A stretch of 64,000 bases of DNA. Source: Flavobacteriaceae bacterium D16 (GTDB lineage Bacteria; Bacteroidota; Bacteroidia; Flavobacteriales; Flavobacteriaceae). The stretch is taken from contig JAJTJC010000035.1 of the NCBI GenBank assembly GCA_021295155.1, positions 372,001-436,000 on the forward strand, in the 5' to 3' direction. Position 1 is the first letter of the stretch. Each line of letters starts with the position of its first letter. The position numbers were made by a program, and so were the translations under genes. This document shows, in pieces, positions 28,943 through 39,002 of the stretch. The notes below the pieces were generated by a model, which saw only the letters and a program-made list of their open reading frames with translations, ran no database searches and was not told the origin of the DNA.

Positions 28943-29998
28943 ATGAAACTAACAATTGCTCTTTTGCCCGGAGACGGTATAGGACCTGAAGTTATCGACC
29001 AGGCAGTAAAGGTCTGTGATGCGGTAGCGAATAAGTTCAATCATGAAATCAACTGGAATAAAGCCTTAACCGGCGCGGCTGCCATTGATGCAGTAGGAGA
29101 TCCTTATCCCGAAGAAACACATGAAATCTGCAGCACTTCGGATGCCGTTTTGTTTGGTGCCATAGGTGACCCTAAATATGATAATGATCCCTCGGCCAAG
29201 GTAAGACCAGAACAAGGTTTATTGCGGATGCGGAAAAAACTGGGATTGTTTGCCAACGTCAGGCCTACCTTCACTTTTCCATCCCTAATCGATAAATCTC
29301 CTTTAAAAAGAGAACGAATTGAGGGCACAGACCTCGTATTCCTCAGGGAGCTTACCGGCGGCATCTATTTTGGGAAACGCGGACGTGAAGACAACGGTGA
29401 TACTGCATATGATACCTGCACCTATACGCGTGCAGAAATAACACGACTCGCCAGGAAAGGATTTGAACTGGCCATGAAACGCTCCGGGAAACTTTGTTGC
29501 GTAGATAAGGCCAATGTTCTTGAATCTTCACGCCTTTGGAGGGAAACGGTACAGGCAATGGAAAAGGAGTATCCAGAGGTTAACGTTTCCTATGAGTTTG
29601 TAGATGCTGTAGCCATGAGATTAGTGCAATGGCCAAATGATTACGATGTACTAATTACTGAAAACCTTTTTGGAGACATCCTGACCGATGAAGCATCGGT
29701 TATTTCAGGATCCATGGGATTAATGCCGTCGGCTTCTCTAGGCGAATCTATAGGGCTATATGAGCCCATCCACGGGTCTTACCCCCAGGCAGCAGGTAAA
29801 GATATTGCTAACCCTCTGGCCACCGTGTTATCAGCAGCTATGATGTTTGATGACCTGGACCTATCGGAGGAAGCAGCAGCGATACGAGATGTTGTCAATG
29901 CTTCCCTTGCTCAAGGTATCGTTACAGAAGACCTGGCCGATGGTGGTACTTCTTACAAGACCAGCGAAGTTGGCGACTGGCTTGCTCAAAACGTATAA
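28943..29998 (+). CDS. leuB: 3-isopropylmalate dehydrogenase
   Basis: A 351-residue NAD-dependent oxidative decarboxylase of the isocitrate dehydrogenase superfamily. It has the N-terminal LLPGDGIGPEV, the substrate loop LRMRKKLGLFANVRP, the catalytic RELTGGIYFGKRG with its tyrosine, and the metal-binding NLFGDILTDEAS. It follows the synthase by 20 bases and ends 6 bases before the convergent gapN. Confidence 0.95.
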   Translation: MKLTIALLPGDGIGPEVIDQAVKVCDAVANKFNHEINWNKALTGAAAIDAVGDPYPEETHEICSTSDAVLFGAIGDPKYDNDPSAKVRPEQGLLRMRKKLGLFANVRPTFTFPSLIDKSPLKRERIEGTDLVFLRELTGGIYFGKRGREDNGDTAYDTCTYTRAEITRLARKGFELAMKRSGKLCCVDKANVLESSRLWRETVQAMEKEYPEVNVSYEFVDAVAMRLVQWPNDYDVLITENLFGDILTDEASVISGSMGLMPSASLGESIGLYEPIHGSYPQAAGKDIANPLATVLSAAMMFDDLDLSEEAAAIRDVVNASLAQGIVTEDLADGGTSYKTSEVGDWLAQNV

Positions 29999-30004
29999 CA
30001 GGTA

Positions 30005-31597
30005 TTACAGCAGGTAATCCGTACTGATAAAATTAGAGAGCTTGGTTTCCAGTAGTTTTTCCAGGATTTCGTTGTTCTGAGTATTATCCTTGGAAGCCAC
30101 AAAGGTCCTGATAGAAAAGGAACGAAGCGCATCATGCACACTCAATGTAGCCACAGCCGAATCCTTTCTCCCTGTAAACGGATACACATCGGGTCCACGC
30201 TGACATGAACTATTCAGGTTTACCCTGCAAACCAGATTAGCAAGGGTGTCGATCAAAGGAGACAAGGCGTAAACATCTTTACCAAACAAGCTCACCTGTT
30301 GCCCGTAATTGGATTCTGCCATATCATCTAATGGCTCATCTATGTCTTCAAAAGCTACAACAGGTATGATTGGCCCGAACTGCTCTTCTTCATAAACCCT
30401 CATATCTTTGGATACCGGATACATAACTGCAGGCCAGATATAATTGTCAGTCCGCCGACCTCCTTTTTTATTCAGTATTTTCGCGCCTTTGTCAATAGCA
30501 TCATCTATTAGTTCCTGTATATATTCCGGTTTTCCCGGTTCAGGTAAGGGGGTTAATTGCACTCCCTCGTCCCAGGGGTTTCCAAATTTCAGAGCATCTA
30601 CGCGTTCAGAAAATCTTTGATTGAACTCCTCAAGGATATCTTTGTGCACATATACTACCTTCAAGGCTGTACACCTTTGTCCGTTGTAAGAGAGCGTACC
30701 ATTGAGGCACTCGGAAATAGCCAGATCCAGATCTGCATCCGGAAGGACTATAGCCGGATTTTTGGCTTCCAGTCCAAGTACCAAACGTAAGCGGTTACTT
30801 TTTGGATGTTGGTTTTGTAAGGCATTTGCCGATGAGCTGTGCCCTATCAATGCAAGTACATCTACTTTGCCCGATTTCATAATGGGACCAGCAATTGCAC
30901 GTCCACGGCCAAAAAGAATATTTACAACGCCTTTGGGAAAACACTTTTGAAAAGCATCAATCAGCGGCGAAATCAATAACACCCCGTGCTTGGCAGGTTT
31001 GAATATTGCCGTATTGCCCATGATTATGGCTGGAATCAACAGTGCAAATGTTTCATTCAACGGGTAATTGTAGGGCCCCAGGCATAAGACTACTCCCAGT
31101 GGACCACGCCTGATATGGGCATAGACCCCACTGTGTTTGTGGAACTTGGCCGAATCCCGGTCTAGCTGCTTATATTCTTCTAAGGTATCGTAAATATATT
31201 CTACGGTCCTGTCAAATTCCTTTTGAGAGTCTGGCAGGGACTTACCAATTTCCCACATCAATAACTTGACCACTTCATCCCGTTTGGTCTCCATCATTTT
31301 AACAAACTTCAGCATGCAGTCAATGCGGTCCTTTACGCGCATGGTAGGCCATGCTCCTTTTCCCCGGTTATACGCCTTTAAAGAAGCGTCCAGGGCTTCA
31401 AGAGCTTCCTCCTCCCCCATTGTAGGTATACTACCCAACAATGTAGGTGCATAGGTTTCCGTACTGGAAATGGTTGAGTAGACATCCGAAGTAGGTCCGT
31501 CCCAAACCTTTATCTCGCCGTTGAGTAAATAGTTCTTTTGTTGAATTACCTCCCTGATCTGAAATTGCTCAGGGATAGTATTTACAGTAGTTTCCAT
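30005..31597 (-). CDS. gapN: NADP-dependent non-phosphorylating glyceraldehyde-3-phosphate dehydrogenase
   Basis: A 530-residue aldehyde dehydrogenase of the ALDH11/GapN group, which oxidises glyceraldehyde 3-phosphate to 3-phosphoglycerate and makes NADPH. The catalytic cysteine is C309 in NGQRCTALK and the oxyanion Asn is N178 in GPYNYP. The usual ELGGK motif reads GLEAKN (275-280), so the general-base Glu is displaced by two positions. It is the last gene of the ilvD-B-N-C operon direction, 52 bases after ilvC, and may be cotranscribed. Substrate assignment is by family recognition. Confidence 0.82.
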   Translation of the reverse strand: METTVNTIPEQFQIREVIQQKNYLLNGEIKVWDGPTSDVYSTISSTETYAPTLLGSIPTMGEEEALEALDASLKAYNRGKGAWPTMRVKDRIDCMLKFVKMMETKRDEVVKLLMWEIGKSLPDSQKEFDRTVEYIYDTLEEYKQLDRDSAKFHKHSGVYAHIRRGPLGVVLCLGPYNYPLNETFALLIPAIIMGNTAIFKPAKHGVLLISPLIDAFQKCFPKGVVNILFGRGRAIAGPIMKSGKVDVLALIGHSSSANALQNQHPKSNRLRLVLGLEAKNPAIVLPDADLDLAISECLNGTLSYNGQRCTALKVVYVHKDILEEFNQRFSERVDALKFGNPWDEGVQLTPLPEPGKPEYIQELIDDAIDKGAKILNKKGGRRTDNYIWPAVMYPVSKDMRVYEEEQFGPIIPVVAFEDIDEPLDDMAESNYGQQVSLFGKDVYALSPLIDTLANLVCRVNLNSSCQRGPDVYPFTGRKDSAVATLSVHDALRSFSIRTFVASKDNTQNNEILEKLLETKLSNFISTDYLL

Positions 31598-31649
31598 GGT
31601 GGTAAGTTTTCTTTTTTATAGCCTTCCAAAATTAAGGCTTTAATCCAGG

Positions 31650-33125
31650 CTAAACAATGGGTTTCATGGCCGTCATGGAAGCGCGAAGCCGATCACCAAC
31701 TACTTCCACCGGATGGTTGCGTAGCGCCTTATTGACTGCGATCAGTTTTGCATTGTCAACACTGTTATCCTGACCGTCTCCAAATGATTGGCCGATCACA
31801 TCGGTATCAATTCCTTTCATAAAATCACCCAGCAAGGGTTTACAGGCATGATCAAACAAATAGCAGCCATATTCTGCCGTATCCGAGATTACTCTGTTCA
31901 TCTCAAAGAGTTTCTTTCTGGCGATAGTATTCGCAATCAACGGTGTTTCATGAAGTGATTCGTAATACGCAGACTCCCCTATTATTCCTGACTCTGTCAT
32001 GGATTCATACGCCAATTCAACTCCGGCGCGGACAAAAGCAACCATAAGCACTCCTTTGTCGTAGAATTCCTGTTCTGAAATATGTTCATCTCCAGCTGGT
32101 GTTTTTTCGAAAGCCGTTTCGCCTGTGGCAGCTCGCCAGCTTAGTAAATTTTTATCATCATTAGCCCAGTCTTCCATCATGGTTTTGGAAAAATGACCAC
32201 TCATAATGTCGTCCATATGTTTTTGGAACAAAGGCCTCATGATATCCTTTAGCTCTTCAGACAAATCGAAAGCTTTGATCTTGGCAGGGTTAGAGAGCCT
32301 GTCCATCATATTCGTAATCCCGCCATATTTTAATCCTTCCGTTATGGTCTCCCAACCAAATTGGATCAGTTTTGAGGCATAGCCTGGATCCACTCCTTTT
32401 TCAACCATCTTATCAAAGCACAGAATGGATCCCGTCTGTAGCAAGCCACAAAGAATGGTTTGTTCTCCCATCAGATCAGACTTCACTTCAGCAACAAAGG
32501 AGGATTCTAAAACACCGGCACGGTGACCTCCTGTAGCAACTGCATATGCTTTGGCCTGCTCCAATCCAATACCTTTTGGATCGTTATCAGGATGGACCGC
32601 AATCAGGGTAGGTACCCCAAAACCCCGCTTGTATTCTTCGCGAACTTCAGAGCCGGGACATTTTGGAGCTACCATAATCACGGTGAGGTCTTTACGGATC
32701 TGCATCCCTTCTTCAACAATATTAAAACCATGGGAATAGGAAAGCGTAGCCCCCTGTTTCATAAGAGGCATAACCGCCTTAACTACAGCGGTATGTTGTT
32801 TATCGGGGGTAAGGTTAATAACCAGGTCTGCGCTAGGCACCAGTTCCTCATAAGTCCCCACATTAAATGCATTTTCAGTGGCATTTAAGTAGGACTGACG
32901 TTTCTCCTTGATAGCAGATTCACGAAGGGTATACGAGATATCCAAACCGGAATCCCGCATATTAAGCCCCTGGTTAAGTCCCTGGGCACCACATCCTACA
33001 ATGACAATTTTCTTTCCTTTAAGGGCAGCAACCCCATCAGTAAATTCCTGCGCTTCCATGAAGCGGCATTTTCCTAGTTGATTAAGTTTATCCCTGAGGG
33101 AAAGCGTATTAAAATAATTGGCCAT
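31650..33125 (-). CDS. ilvC: Ketol-acid reductoisomerase, long (class II) form
   Basis: A 491-residue KARI that rearranges and reduces acetolactate or acetohydroxybutyrate with NADPH. The Rossmann motif [10 protein letters not shown] is near 44-53, with [12 protein letters not shown] after it matching the NADPH-preferring loop. The length and duplicated C-terminal knotted domain place it in class II, as in E. coli, rather than the 330-residue class I. It starts 27 bases after ilvN and needs NADPH, which the next gene (gapN) could supply. Confidence 0.96.
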   Translation of the reverse strand: MANYFNTLSLRDKLNQLGKCRFMEAQEFTDGVAALKGKKIVIVGCGAQGLNQGLNMRDSGLDISYTLRESAIKEKRQSYLNATENAFNVGTYEELVPSADLVINLTPDKQHTAVVKAVMPLMKQGATLSYSHGFNIVEEGMQIRKDLTVIMVAPKCPGSEVREEYKRGFGVPTLIAVHPDNDPKGIGLEQAKAYAVATGGHRAGVLESSFVAEVKSDLMGEQTILCGLLQTGSILCFDKMVEKGVDPGYASKLIQFGWETITEGLKYGGITNMMDRLSNPAKIKAFDLSEELKDIMRPLFQKHMDDIMSGHFSKTMMEDWANDDKNLLSWRAATGETAFEKTPAGDEHISEQEFYDKGVLMVAFVRAGVELAYESMTESGIIGESAYYESLHETPLIANTIARKKLFEMNRVISDTAEYGCYLFDHACKPLLGDFMKGIDTDVIGQSFGDGQDNSVDNAKLIAVNKALRNHPVEVVGDRLRASMTAMKPIV

Positions 33126-33152
33126 AGTGGTCTCTTCTTATTTAGTGTTCTG

Positions 33153-33680
33153 TTAATCGTGATACATTTTATTTAGTAATGCAGAGATAGGCATTTCTGC
33201 CTTGGTTACTGTAATCCTTCCGGAGCGAACAAATTGCAATATTCCAAAAGGTTCCAGCTTATCGTGCATATCGTCAATTTCATGCCGGCGTCCGGTTTTT
33301 GCCAGGACGAAAAACTCCCGGTTGACGGTAACAATTTTAGACTTACTTGCGGCAATGATGTTCTGAATCTGGGGCTCATCGAACAACAAATGCGACTCAA
33401 TTTTAAAAAGCGCAGATTCCTGGTAAATCGTTTCCTCGTCTGTATGGTAATACGCCTTAATTACTTCTATTTGCTTTTCGATCTGCCCTACGATTTTCCG
33501 GGTCCAGTCCTCTGTTGTAAAGACAACGATAGTAAATTTAGAAACCTCCTTAATTTCTGATTTAGAAACATTTAAGCTTTCTATATTAATGTGACGCTTT
33601 AAAAATATTCCGGAAATTCTATTGAGTAATCCCACATTGTTTTCCGAATATACGGATATAGTAAACCACCTTTTTTCCAT
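33153..33680 (-). CDS. ilvN: Acetolactate synthase small (regulatory) subunit
   Basis: A 175-residue ACT-domain protein that confers valine feedback on IlvB. The N-terminal ACT domain reads WFTISVYSENNVGLLNRISGIF (about 4-25) and is followed by the C-terminal regulatory half with the FVRSGRI motif. The length is the two-domain form. Only 5 bases separate it from ilvB, so the pair is tightly coupled. Confidence 0.93.
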   Translation of the reverse strand: MEKRWFTISVYSENNVGLLNRISGIFLKRHINIESLNVSKSEIKEVSKFTIVVFTTEDWTRKIVGQIEKQIEVIKAYYHTDEETIYQESALFKIESHLLFDEPQIQNIIAASKSKIVTVNREFFVLAKTGRRHEIDDMHDKLEPFGILQFVRSGRITVTKAEMPISALLNKMYHD

Positions 33681-33685
33681 CTTCC

Positions 33686-35419
33686 TTATTTTAATCTGAT
33701 ATCGGATACTGAAGCACCTGAAGGGATCATAGGGAAAACATTATCTTCCTTCTCAACCCGTGCTTCTAAAAAATAGGGTTCTTTGCATGCCATCATCTCT
33801 TCTACCTTTTCTTTCAGCTCTTTTCTTTCGGTAACACGACTGGCTTTGATAAAGTAGCCTTCTGCAATTTTTACAAAATCAGGATTGGTCATTACTGTTG
33901 AGGCATAGCGGCTTTCAAAAAACAGTTCCTGCCATTGCCGTACCATACCCAGGTGGTCGTTATTTAAAACAACAATTTTTACTGGCGTCTGGTTCTGATA
34001 AATAGTTGCAAGTTCCTGAATGGTCATCTGATACCCGCCATCACCTATAACAGCTACTACCTCCCTATCCATTGCGCCCATTTTGGCGCCTATAGCGGCT
34101 GGTAATGCAAATCCCATAGTACCCAGGCCTCCCGAAGTGATGTTGCTTTTGGTTTGATCAAATTTGGCATATCTGCATGCTATCATCTGATGCTGACCAA
34201 CATCGGTAACAATTACCGCCTTGTTCTTAGAGGCAAGGTTTATTTCTTCTATCACCTCACCCATAGTCAGCCCGGGTTTGGTTGGATGAAGATCGTTTTC
34301 AATTACTGCTTCAAATTCTTCTTCATATTTCTTATCAAACTCCTTTTTCCAGGCTTCATGACTGTTTTCCTTGATCAAAGGGAGTAGTAGTCCCAGTGTC
34401 TTTTTGGAATTTCCAAGGACTGCCACATCTGCTTTTACATTTTTATCAATCTCTGCAGGGTCAATCTCAAAATGTATAATTTTCGCCTGCTTGGCATAGG
34501 TGTCCAAACTTCCGGTAACCCGGTCATCAAAGCGCATACCTATGGCAATGAGCACATCACATTCGTTGGTAAGGACATTGGGTCCATAGTTACCATGCAT
34601 TCCCACCATACCAACATTTAAAGGATGATCTGTAGCCATTGCGGAAAGTCCCAGGATGGTCCAGGCGGCCGGTATCCCCGCTTTTTCCACCAGGGTTTTC
34701 AATTCTTCTTCGGCCTCACCAAGGATTACTCCATGACCAAAAACGATGTATGGTTTTTTGGCATTATTTATTAAATCGGCGGCAGCCTCAATTGCTGCCA
34801 TTTCAGGTTTGGGCTCAGCATTGTAGCTTCGTATTAGCGTACAGGGTTCATAAGTGAAATCCAATTCTTCGAATTGTGCATTCTTGGTGACATCAATAAG
34901 CACAGGACCTGGTCTACCCGATTTTGCAATATAGAATGCCTTGGCCATTATTTCCGGGATCTCTGAGGCTTTTGTGATCTGATAATTCCATTTGGTTACC
35001 GGAGTAGAGATGCCAATGATATCTGTTTCCTGAAAGGCATCCGATCCTAGCAAATTTCGTGGAACCTGCCCGGTAAGGCATACCATTGGGGTAGAATCGA
35101 TCTGAGCGTCTGCAAGGCCAGTGACCAGGTTGGTTGCTCCTGGTCCGGAAGTGGCCACCGCAACACCAACTTTCCCCGTTACCCTGGCATAACCCTGTGC
35201 GGCGTGTGTAGCGCCCTGCTCATGGCGGGTAAGTACGTGCTTAAGTCGATCCTGAAATTTGTACAATTCATCATAAACCGGCATAATAGCACCTCCGGGA
35301 TACCCGTAAATGAGGTCAACTCCCTCGGCTAACAGGCAATGAATCAAGGCTTCTGCTCCTGAGATGCGCAAACTTTTTGATTCCTTTGCCTTTTCCTGTT
35401 TTTTCTTCAAAGTCTCCAT
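33686..35419 (-). CDS. ilvB: Acetolactate synthase large (catalytic) subunit
   Basis: A 577-residue ThDP- and FAD-dependent enzyme that joins two pyruvates, or pyruvate with 2-oxobutyrate. It shows GYPGGAIMP near 39-47, the catalytic glutamate in RHEQGATHAAQGYAR, GPGATNLVTG, and the ThDP/Mg motif GDGGYQMTIQEL with NNDHLGMVRQWQ. It is the second gene of the ilv operon, 50 bases after ilvD. Confidence 0.96.
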   Translation of the reverse strand: METLKKKQEKAKESKSLRISGAEALIHCLLAEGVDLIYGYPGGAIMPVYDELYKFQDRLKHVLTRHEQGATHAAQGYARVTGKVGVAVATSGPGATNLVTGLADAQIDSTPMVCLTGQVPRNLLGSDAFQETDIIGISTPVTKWNYQITKASEIPEIMAKAFYIAKSGRPGPVLIDVTKNAQFEELDFTYEPCTLIRSYNAEPKPEMAAIEAAADLINNAKKPYIVFGHGVILGEAEEELKTLVEKAGIPAAWTILGLSAMATDHPLNVGMVGMHGNYGPNVLTNECDVLIAIGMRFDDRVTGSLDTYAKQAKIIHFEIDPAEIDKNVKADVAVLGNSKKTLGLLLPLIKENSHEAWKKEFDKKYEEEFEAVIENDLHPTKPGLTMGEVIEEINLASKNKAVIVTDVGQHQMIACRYAKFDQTKSNITSGGLGTMGFALPAAIGAKMGAMDREVVAVIGDGGYQMTIQELATIYQNQTPVKIVVLNNDHLGMVRQWQELFFESRYASTVMTNPDFVKIAEGYFIKASRVTERKELKEKVEEMMACKEPYFLEARVEKEDNVFPMIPSGASVSDIRLK

Positions 35420-35469
35420 ACAAGCTTTTTAAGACGGCCTGGGGTTATTCAAACCAGGCCTTAATTCTG

Positions 35470-37146
35470 CTAAAATTCATCTGTGACACAACCTTCTGAA
35501 GCCGATGAGACCATTTTGGCATATTTGTACAGACTACCCCTGCTTACTTTGAGGGGCGGCTTTTGCCATTGGCTTCTCCGTTGGTTCAATTCTGCATCTG
35601 AAAGGGCTACAGATATGGTGTTTTTTTCTGCGTCTATAGTAATTACATCTCCGTCCTGTATCAGGGCTATTGCCCCTCCCTCCTGAGCTTCTGGTGAAAC
35701 ATGACCCACCACAAATCCATGGGTTCCTCCTGAAAAGCGGCCATCAGTAATCAATGCCACATCCTTCCCCAAACCAGCGCCCATTATGGCTGCGGTTGGC
35801 TTTAACATCTCAGGCATTCCAGGTCCGCCTTTTGGTCCTTCATAGCGAATAACCACCACATCGCCCTTTTTCACTTTCCCAGCACCAATTCCTTTATTGG
35901 CGGCAAATTCATCTTCAAATACTTTGGCAGGGCCTGTAAATAGCAATCCTTCCTTGCCGGTAATCTTAGCTACCGATCCGTTTTCAGCCAGATTGCCATA
36001 AAGAATGCGGATATGACCGGTTTCTTTTATGGGGTTATCAAAGGAATGAACCACTTTTTGCCCTGAACTTAGGCCCGGTAGATCTGCCAGGTTTTCCGCT
36101 ACCGTTTTGCCGGTAACCGTCATACAATCTCCATGAAGCATATCATGTTCAAGCATGAATTTCATTACGGCCGGGGTACCTCCTACCCTATGGACATCTT
36201 CCATTAAATACTTACCGCTGGGTTTCAGGTCGGCCAGAAATGGAGTAGAGTCACTAATTCGTTGAAAATCGTCTAAAGTAAAGTCCACTTTTGCGGCCTT
36301 GGCAATAGCCAGGAAGTGAAGGACCGCATTGGTAGAACCACCCATCAGGATAAGGAAGCGTACCGCATTTTCCAGGGATTTGTGATTGATAATATCACTG
36401 GGTTTCAGATCATGCTCCAATAAATGACGCAAGGCCCTCCCTGCATTCACACAGTCCTGATCCTTTTCTTTACCAATCGCCGGATTGGAGGAATTATACG
36501 GAAGAGCCATACCTAGTGCCTCAATAGCTGAAGCCATGGTGTTGGCAGTATACATGCCCCCACAGGCACCAGCGCCCGGACAGGCATTTTCGATTACCTC
36601 CTTGAACTCTTTTTCATTCATTGTTCCGGCAACCTTTTCCCCCCAGGCCTCAAAGGCAGAGACGATATCTAATTTTTTTCCACGCAGACAACCAGAAGCT
36701 ATGGTTCCTCCATAGACCAGCACTGAGGGCCTGTCTAATCTAATCATAGCCATCAGGGCACCCGGCATGTTTTTGTCGCAACCCACCACAGTAACAAGGG
36801 CATCATAATTCATAGCCTGAACCACAGTTTCCATGGAATCTGCAATAATATCACGAGAAGGAAGTGAATAGCGCATTCCGTAAGTACCCATGGAAATCCC
36901 ATCGCTCACCCCAATGGTGTTGAACACCAGTCCAACCAAATCCTTTTCCAGTGTTCCTTTTTTAACCTGTTGAGCCAGATCATTGAGGTGCATATTACAA
37001 GGGTTGCCCTCATAACCGGTGCTTGCTATACCCACTAAGGGTTTCTTTAAATCTTCATCGGTAAGCCCAATAGCGTGTAACATGGCCTGGGCAGCAGGTT
37101 GTGTAGGGTCCTGCGTGACGTTTTTACTGTACTTGTTTAATTCCAT
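35470..37146 (-). CDS. ilvD: Dihydroxy-acid dehydratase
   Basis: A 558-residue iron-sulfur dehydratase making 2-ketoisovalerate and 2-keto-3-methylvalerate. Cluster ligands are visible in PCNMHL (about 53), GCDKNMPG (about 123) and [12 protein letters not shown] (about 194-205). The catalytic serine region [11 protein letters not shown] is at about 465. First gene of the minus-strand ilv operon; its leader carries a palindrome and a promoter candidate. Confidence 0.95.
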   Translation of the reverse strand: MELNKYSKNVTQDPTQPAAQAMLHAIGLTDEDLKKPLVGIASTGYEGNPCNMHLNDLAQQVKKGTLEKDLVGLVFNTIGVSDGISMGTYGMRYSLPSRDIIADSMETVVQAMNYDALVTVVGCDKNMPGALMAMIRLDRPSVLVYGGTIASGCLRGKKLDIVSAFEAWGEKVAGTMNEKEFKEVIENACPGAGACGGMYTANTMASAIEALGMALPYNSSNPAIGKEKDQDCVNAGRALRHLLEHDLKPSDIINHKSLENAVRFLILMGGSTNAVLHFLAIAKAAKVDFTLDDFQRISDSTPFLADLKPSGKYLMEDVHRVGGTPAVMKFMLEHDMLHGDCMTVTGKTVAENLADLPGLSSGQKVVHSFDNPIKETGHIRILYGNLAENGSVAKITGKEGLLFTGPAKVFEDEFAANKGIGAGKVKKGDVVVIRYEGPKGGPGMPEMLKPTAAIMGAGLGKDVALITDGRFSGGTHGFVVGHVSPEAQEGGAIALIQDGDVITIDAEKNTISVALSDAELNQRRSQWQKPPLKVSRGSLYKYAKMVSSASEGCVTDEF

Positions 37147-37168
37147 ATAGCTGCCTGAAGTCGGTATT

Positions 37169-37204
37169 CCCTAACAGATAGGGTTTTAGCTAAGATCAAA
37201 GATA
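37169..37204 (-). promoter_or_regulatory. Predicted ilvD promoter and palindromic operator candidate
   Basis: Read on the minus strand, TATCTTTG (37204-37197) fits the -7 box of Bacteroidota promoters; no good -33 box is seen. Downstream, near the expected transcription start, lies the palindrome CCCTA-N5-TAGGG (37169-37183), overlapping the ACCCTATC octamer (37177-37184) shared with leuC. The leader to the ATG at 37146 is about 45 bases. No leader peptide rich in branched-chain residues was found. Confidence 0.5.
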
Positions 37205-37430
37205 ATTCTTTGCTTCAGCCCTGTTTTTAATAGAAGGTGCTGTACACAAAGCCAAGCAAGGCTAATAATTATTATCGTACTGTTTTTCAATTATTTACAT
37301 TTATATTTTATATCATATTCATTATGTAAAGTTGGCTGCAAAACACACATCATGATTCCTGCTGTGCAGTGCTATTTGTATCGAATTCGTGCGAGAAGCC
37401 TTAACTTGTATTCCAGAAACATTTTTAATT

Positions 37431-38156
37431 ATGGAGAAATCGGTAAGCGATGCTATTGCCTATAGAAGATCTGTTCGCATCTACAAGGATGAACCCCTTA
37501 ACACGGAAAAAGTCAGAAACTGCCTGGAAAATGCCGTTCTGGCACCTACCAGCAGTAATCTTCAACTATGGGAATTCTATCATGTGGTTGATCCTGATAT
37601 TTGCAAACAGATCGCCAAGGCCAGTTTCAATCAACCTGCTGCCCGTACAGCAAAGCAGCTTGTAGTAGTTGTGGTTCGAAAAGACCTGTGGAGAAGTAGG
37701 GCGAAGGCTAATTTATCCTTCCTCAGGGAATCTTTCGGACAAAAACCCAATTCCGACTATAGCAAAAAGGAGAAGTTTGCCCTCTCCTATTACCAAAAGC
37801 TGATTCCCTCATTATATACCGAGTTTCTCGGCATACTGGGCTTATTCCGATTTGTCTTCTTTACAGTTGTGGGGTGGTTCCGACCGGTTTACAGACAGGT
37901 CAGGGCTTCAGATATGCGAATTGTAGCTCATAAAAGTGCAGGGCTGGCCGCCCAGAATTTCATGGTTTCCATGGCTGCAATTGGTTATGACACCTGCCCT
38001 ATGGAAGGTATAGACAGCTTGAGGATCAAAAAAATACTGAACTTGCCATACGGCTCAGAAATTAACATGCTCATTGGGTGTGGTATCAGGGAAGAGTCTG
38101 GTGTATACGGACCTAGATTCAGGGTCCCTTTTGAATCCGTTTACAAGCTAGTGTAA
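37431..38156 (+). CDS. Nitroreductase family protein
   Basis: A 241-residue FMN-dependent oxidoreductase. The N-terminal AIAYRRSVRIY phosphate/FMN-binding start, the LAPTSSN near 39 and the C-terminal LIGCGI fit the family. A hydrophobic stretch LGLFRFVFFTVVGWF in the middle is unusual for this soluble fold and may be a membrane-contacting insert. The ATG at 37431 is preferred over a GTG 42 bases upstream because family members start just before the RRS motif. It ends 6 bases before the convergent pxpC. Confidence 0.82.
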   Translation: MEKSVSDAIAYRRSVRIYKDEPLNTEKVRNCLENAVLAPTSSNLQLWEFYHVVDPDICKQIAKASFNQPAARTAKQLVVVVVRKDLWRSRAKANLSFLRESFGQKPNSDYSKKEKFALSYYQKLIPSLYTEFLGILGLFRFVFFTVVGWFRPVYRQVRASDMRIVAHKSAGLAAQNFMVSMAAIGYDTCPMEGIDSLRIKKILNLPYGSEINMLIGCGIREESGVYGPRFRVPFESVYKLV

Positions 38157-38162
38157 GGGAGC

Positions 38163-39002
38163 CTAGTGCAATACAAACTCTATTTTATCCCCGTACTTTT
38201 TCTGTGCCAAAAGGTTAATAGATCTTTCGGAAAGTTGTAGTATCCTGGGGTACCCTCCGGTTGTTTGACCGTCCACCATCAATATAATTAGTTTACCAGC
38301 GGGGGTTAACTGGACTGTACCCGGTAAAGTAGCTGAAGTTAGCATAGTATAGGTATTCGGAGATAAATGTTCCTCAAGCTGATAGGCCATACGGTTGTTC
38401 TCCTTGGCTACCGTAAATGTATTAGCAAATAATCCCTCCAATTGTTTGTCGTCCAATAACGCAAACTCCGGTCCTGGATATACATGAATTTTATTGCGCT
38501 TCCAGAAAGTGTCTGGTTTTATTTGGATAATCCTTGGTGAATACGCTTCACATGGAGTGTAATCTAACTCCATATTGTCCTTTATCCGGTCCAGCTTAGT
38601 AATTGGTTGATAAAAAGAACGACTATTCAGTATCTGCTCTATTTGAAAGCCTCCTTTTATTGCCATGTAAGTTCGCAGCCCCTTTTTAAGTTTGCCGAAA
38701 CTAACGATATCTTCCGGGGCTATCTGGTGTACCTCGTTGAGTTCAATAGGCTCATTGTTGATTTTGGCAGACATATCCGCTCCGGTTAGGGCGATATAGG
38801 TAGGTTCATGAAAAAGAAGTTCAGGGCCCGTCATGGTGATTTCCAGAAGTGCATCACTGGCCTGGTTTTCAAGTAAGGAATTGGCAAGACGTGCCGCATA
38901 GCGATCCATAACACCGGAAACAGGAACCCCAAGATGGCGGAAGCCCAATCTGCCTGTATCCTGAATAGTGGTGAAAAACCCTCTTTTCTTTACGCTAACC
39001 AT
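38163..39002 (-). CDS. pxpC: 5-oxoprolinase subunit C (biotin-dependent carboxyltransferase-like)
   Basis: A 279-residue AHS2/KipA-type protein. With PxpA and PxpB it cleaves 5-oxoproline to glutamate using ATP, removing a damage product of glutamine and glutamate. Signatures: TTIQDTGRLGFRHLGVPVSG near the N-terminus and the TGADMSAKIN and GQTTGGYPRI motifs. It overlaps pxpB by 8 bases. Last gene of the nramp-pxpA-pxpB-pxpC operon. Confidence 0.92.
   Translation of the reverse strand: MVSVKKRGFFTTIQDTGRLGFRHLGVPVSGVMDRYAARLANSLLENQASDALLEITMTGPELLFHEPTYIALTGADMSAKINNEPIELNEVHQIAPEDIVSFGKLKKGLRTYMAIKGGFQIEQILNSRSFYQPITKLDRIKDNMELDYTPCEAYSPRIIQIKPDTFWKRNKIHVYPGPEFALLDDKQLEGLFANTFTVAKENNRMAYQLEEHLSPNTYTMLTSATLPGTVQLTPAGKLIILMVDGQTTGGYPRILQLSERSINLLAQKKYGDKIEFVLH

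Noticed and set aside
37147-37388. ilv leader peptide/attenuator
   Set aside because: No short frame rich in Ile, Leu or Val codons and no terminator-antiterminator pair was seen in the ilvD leader.
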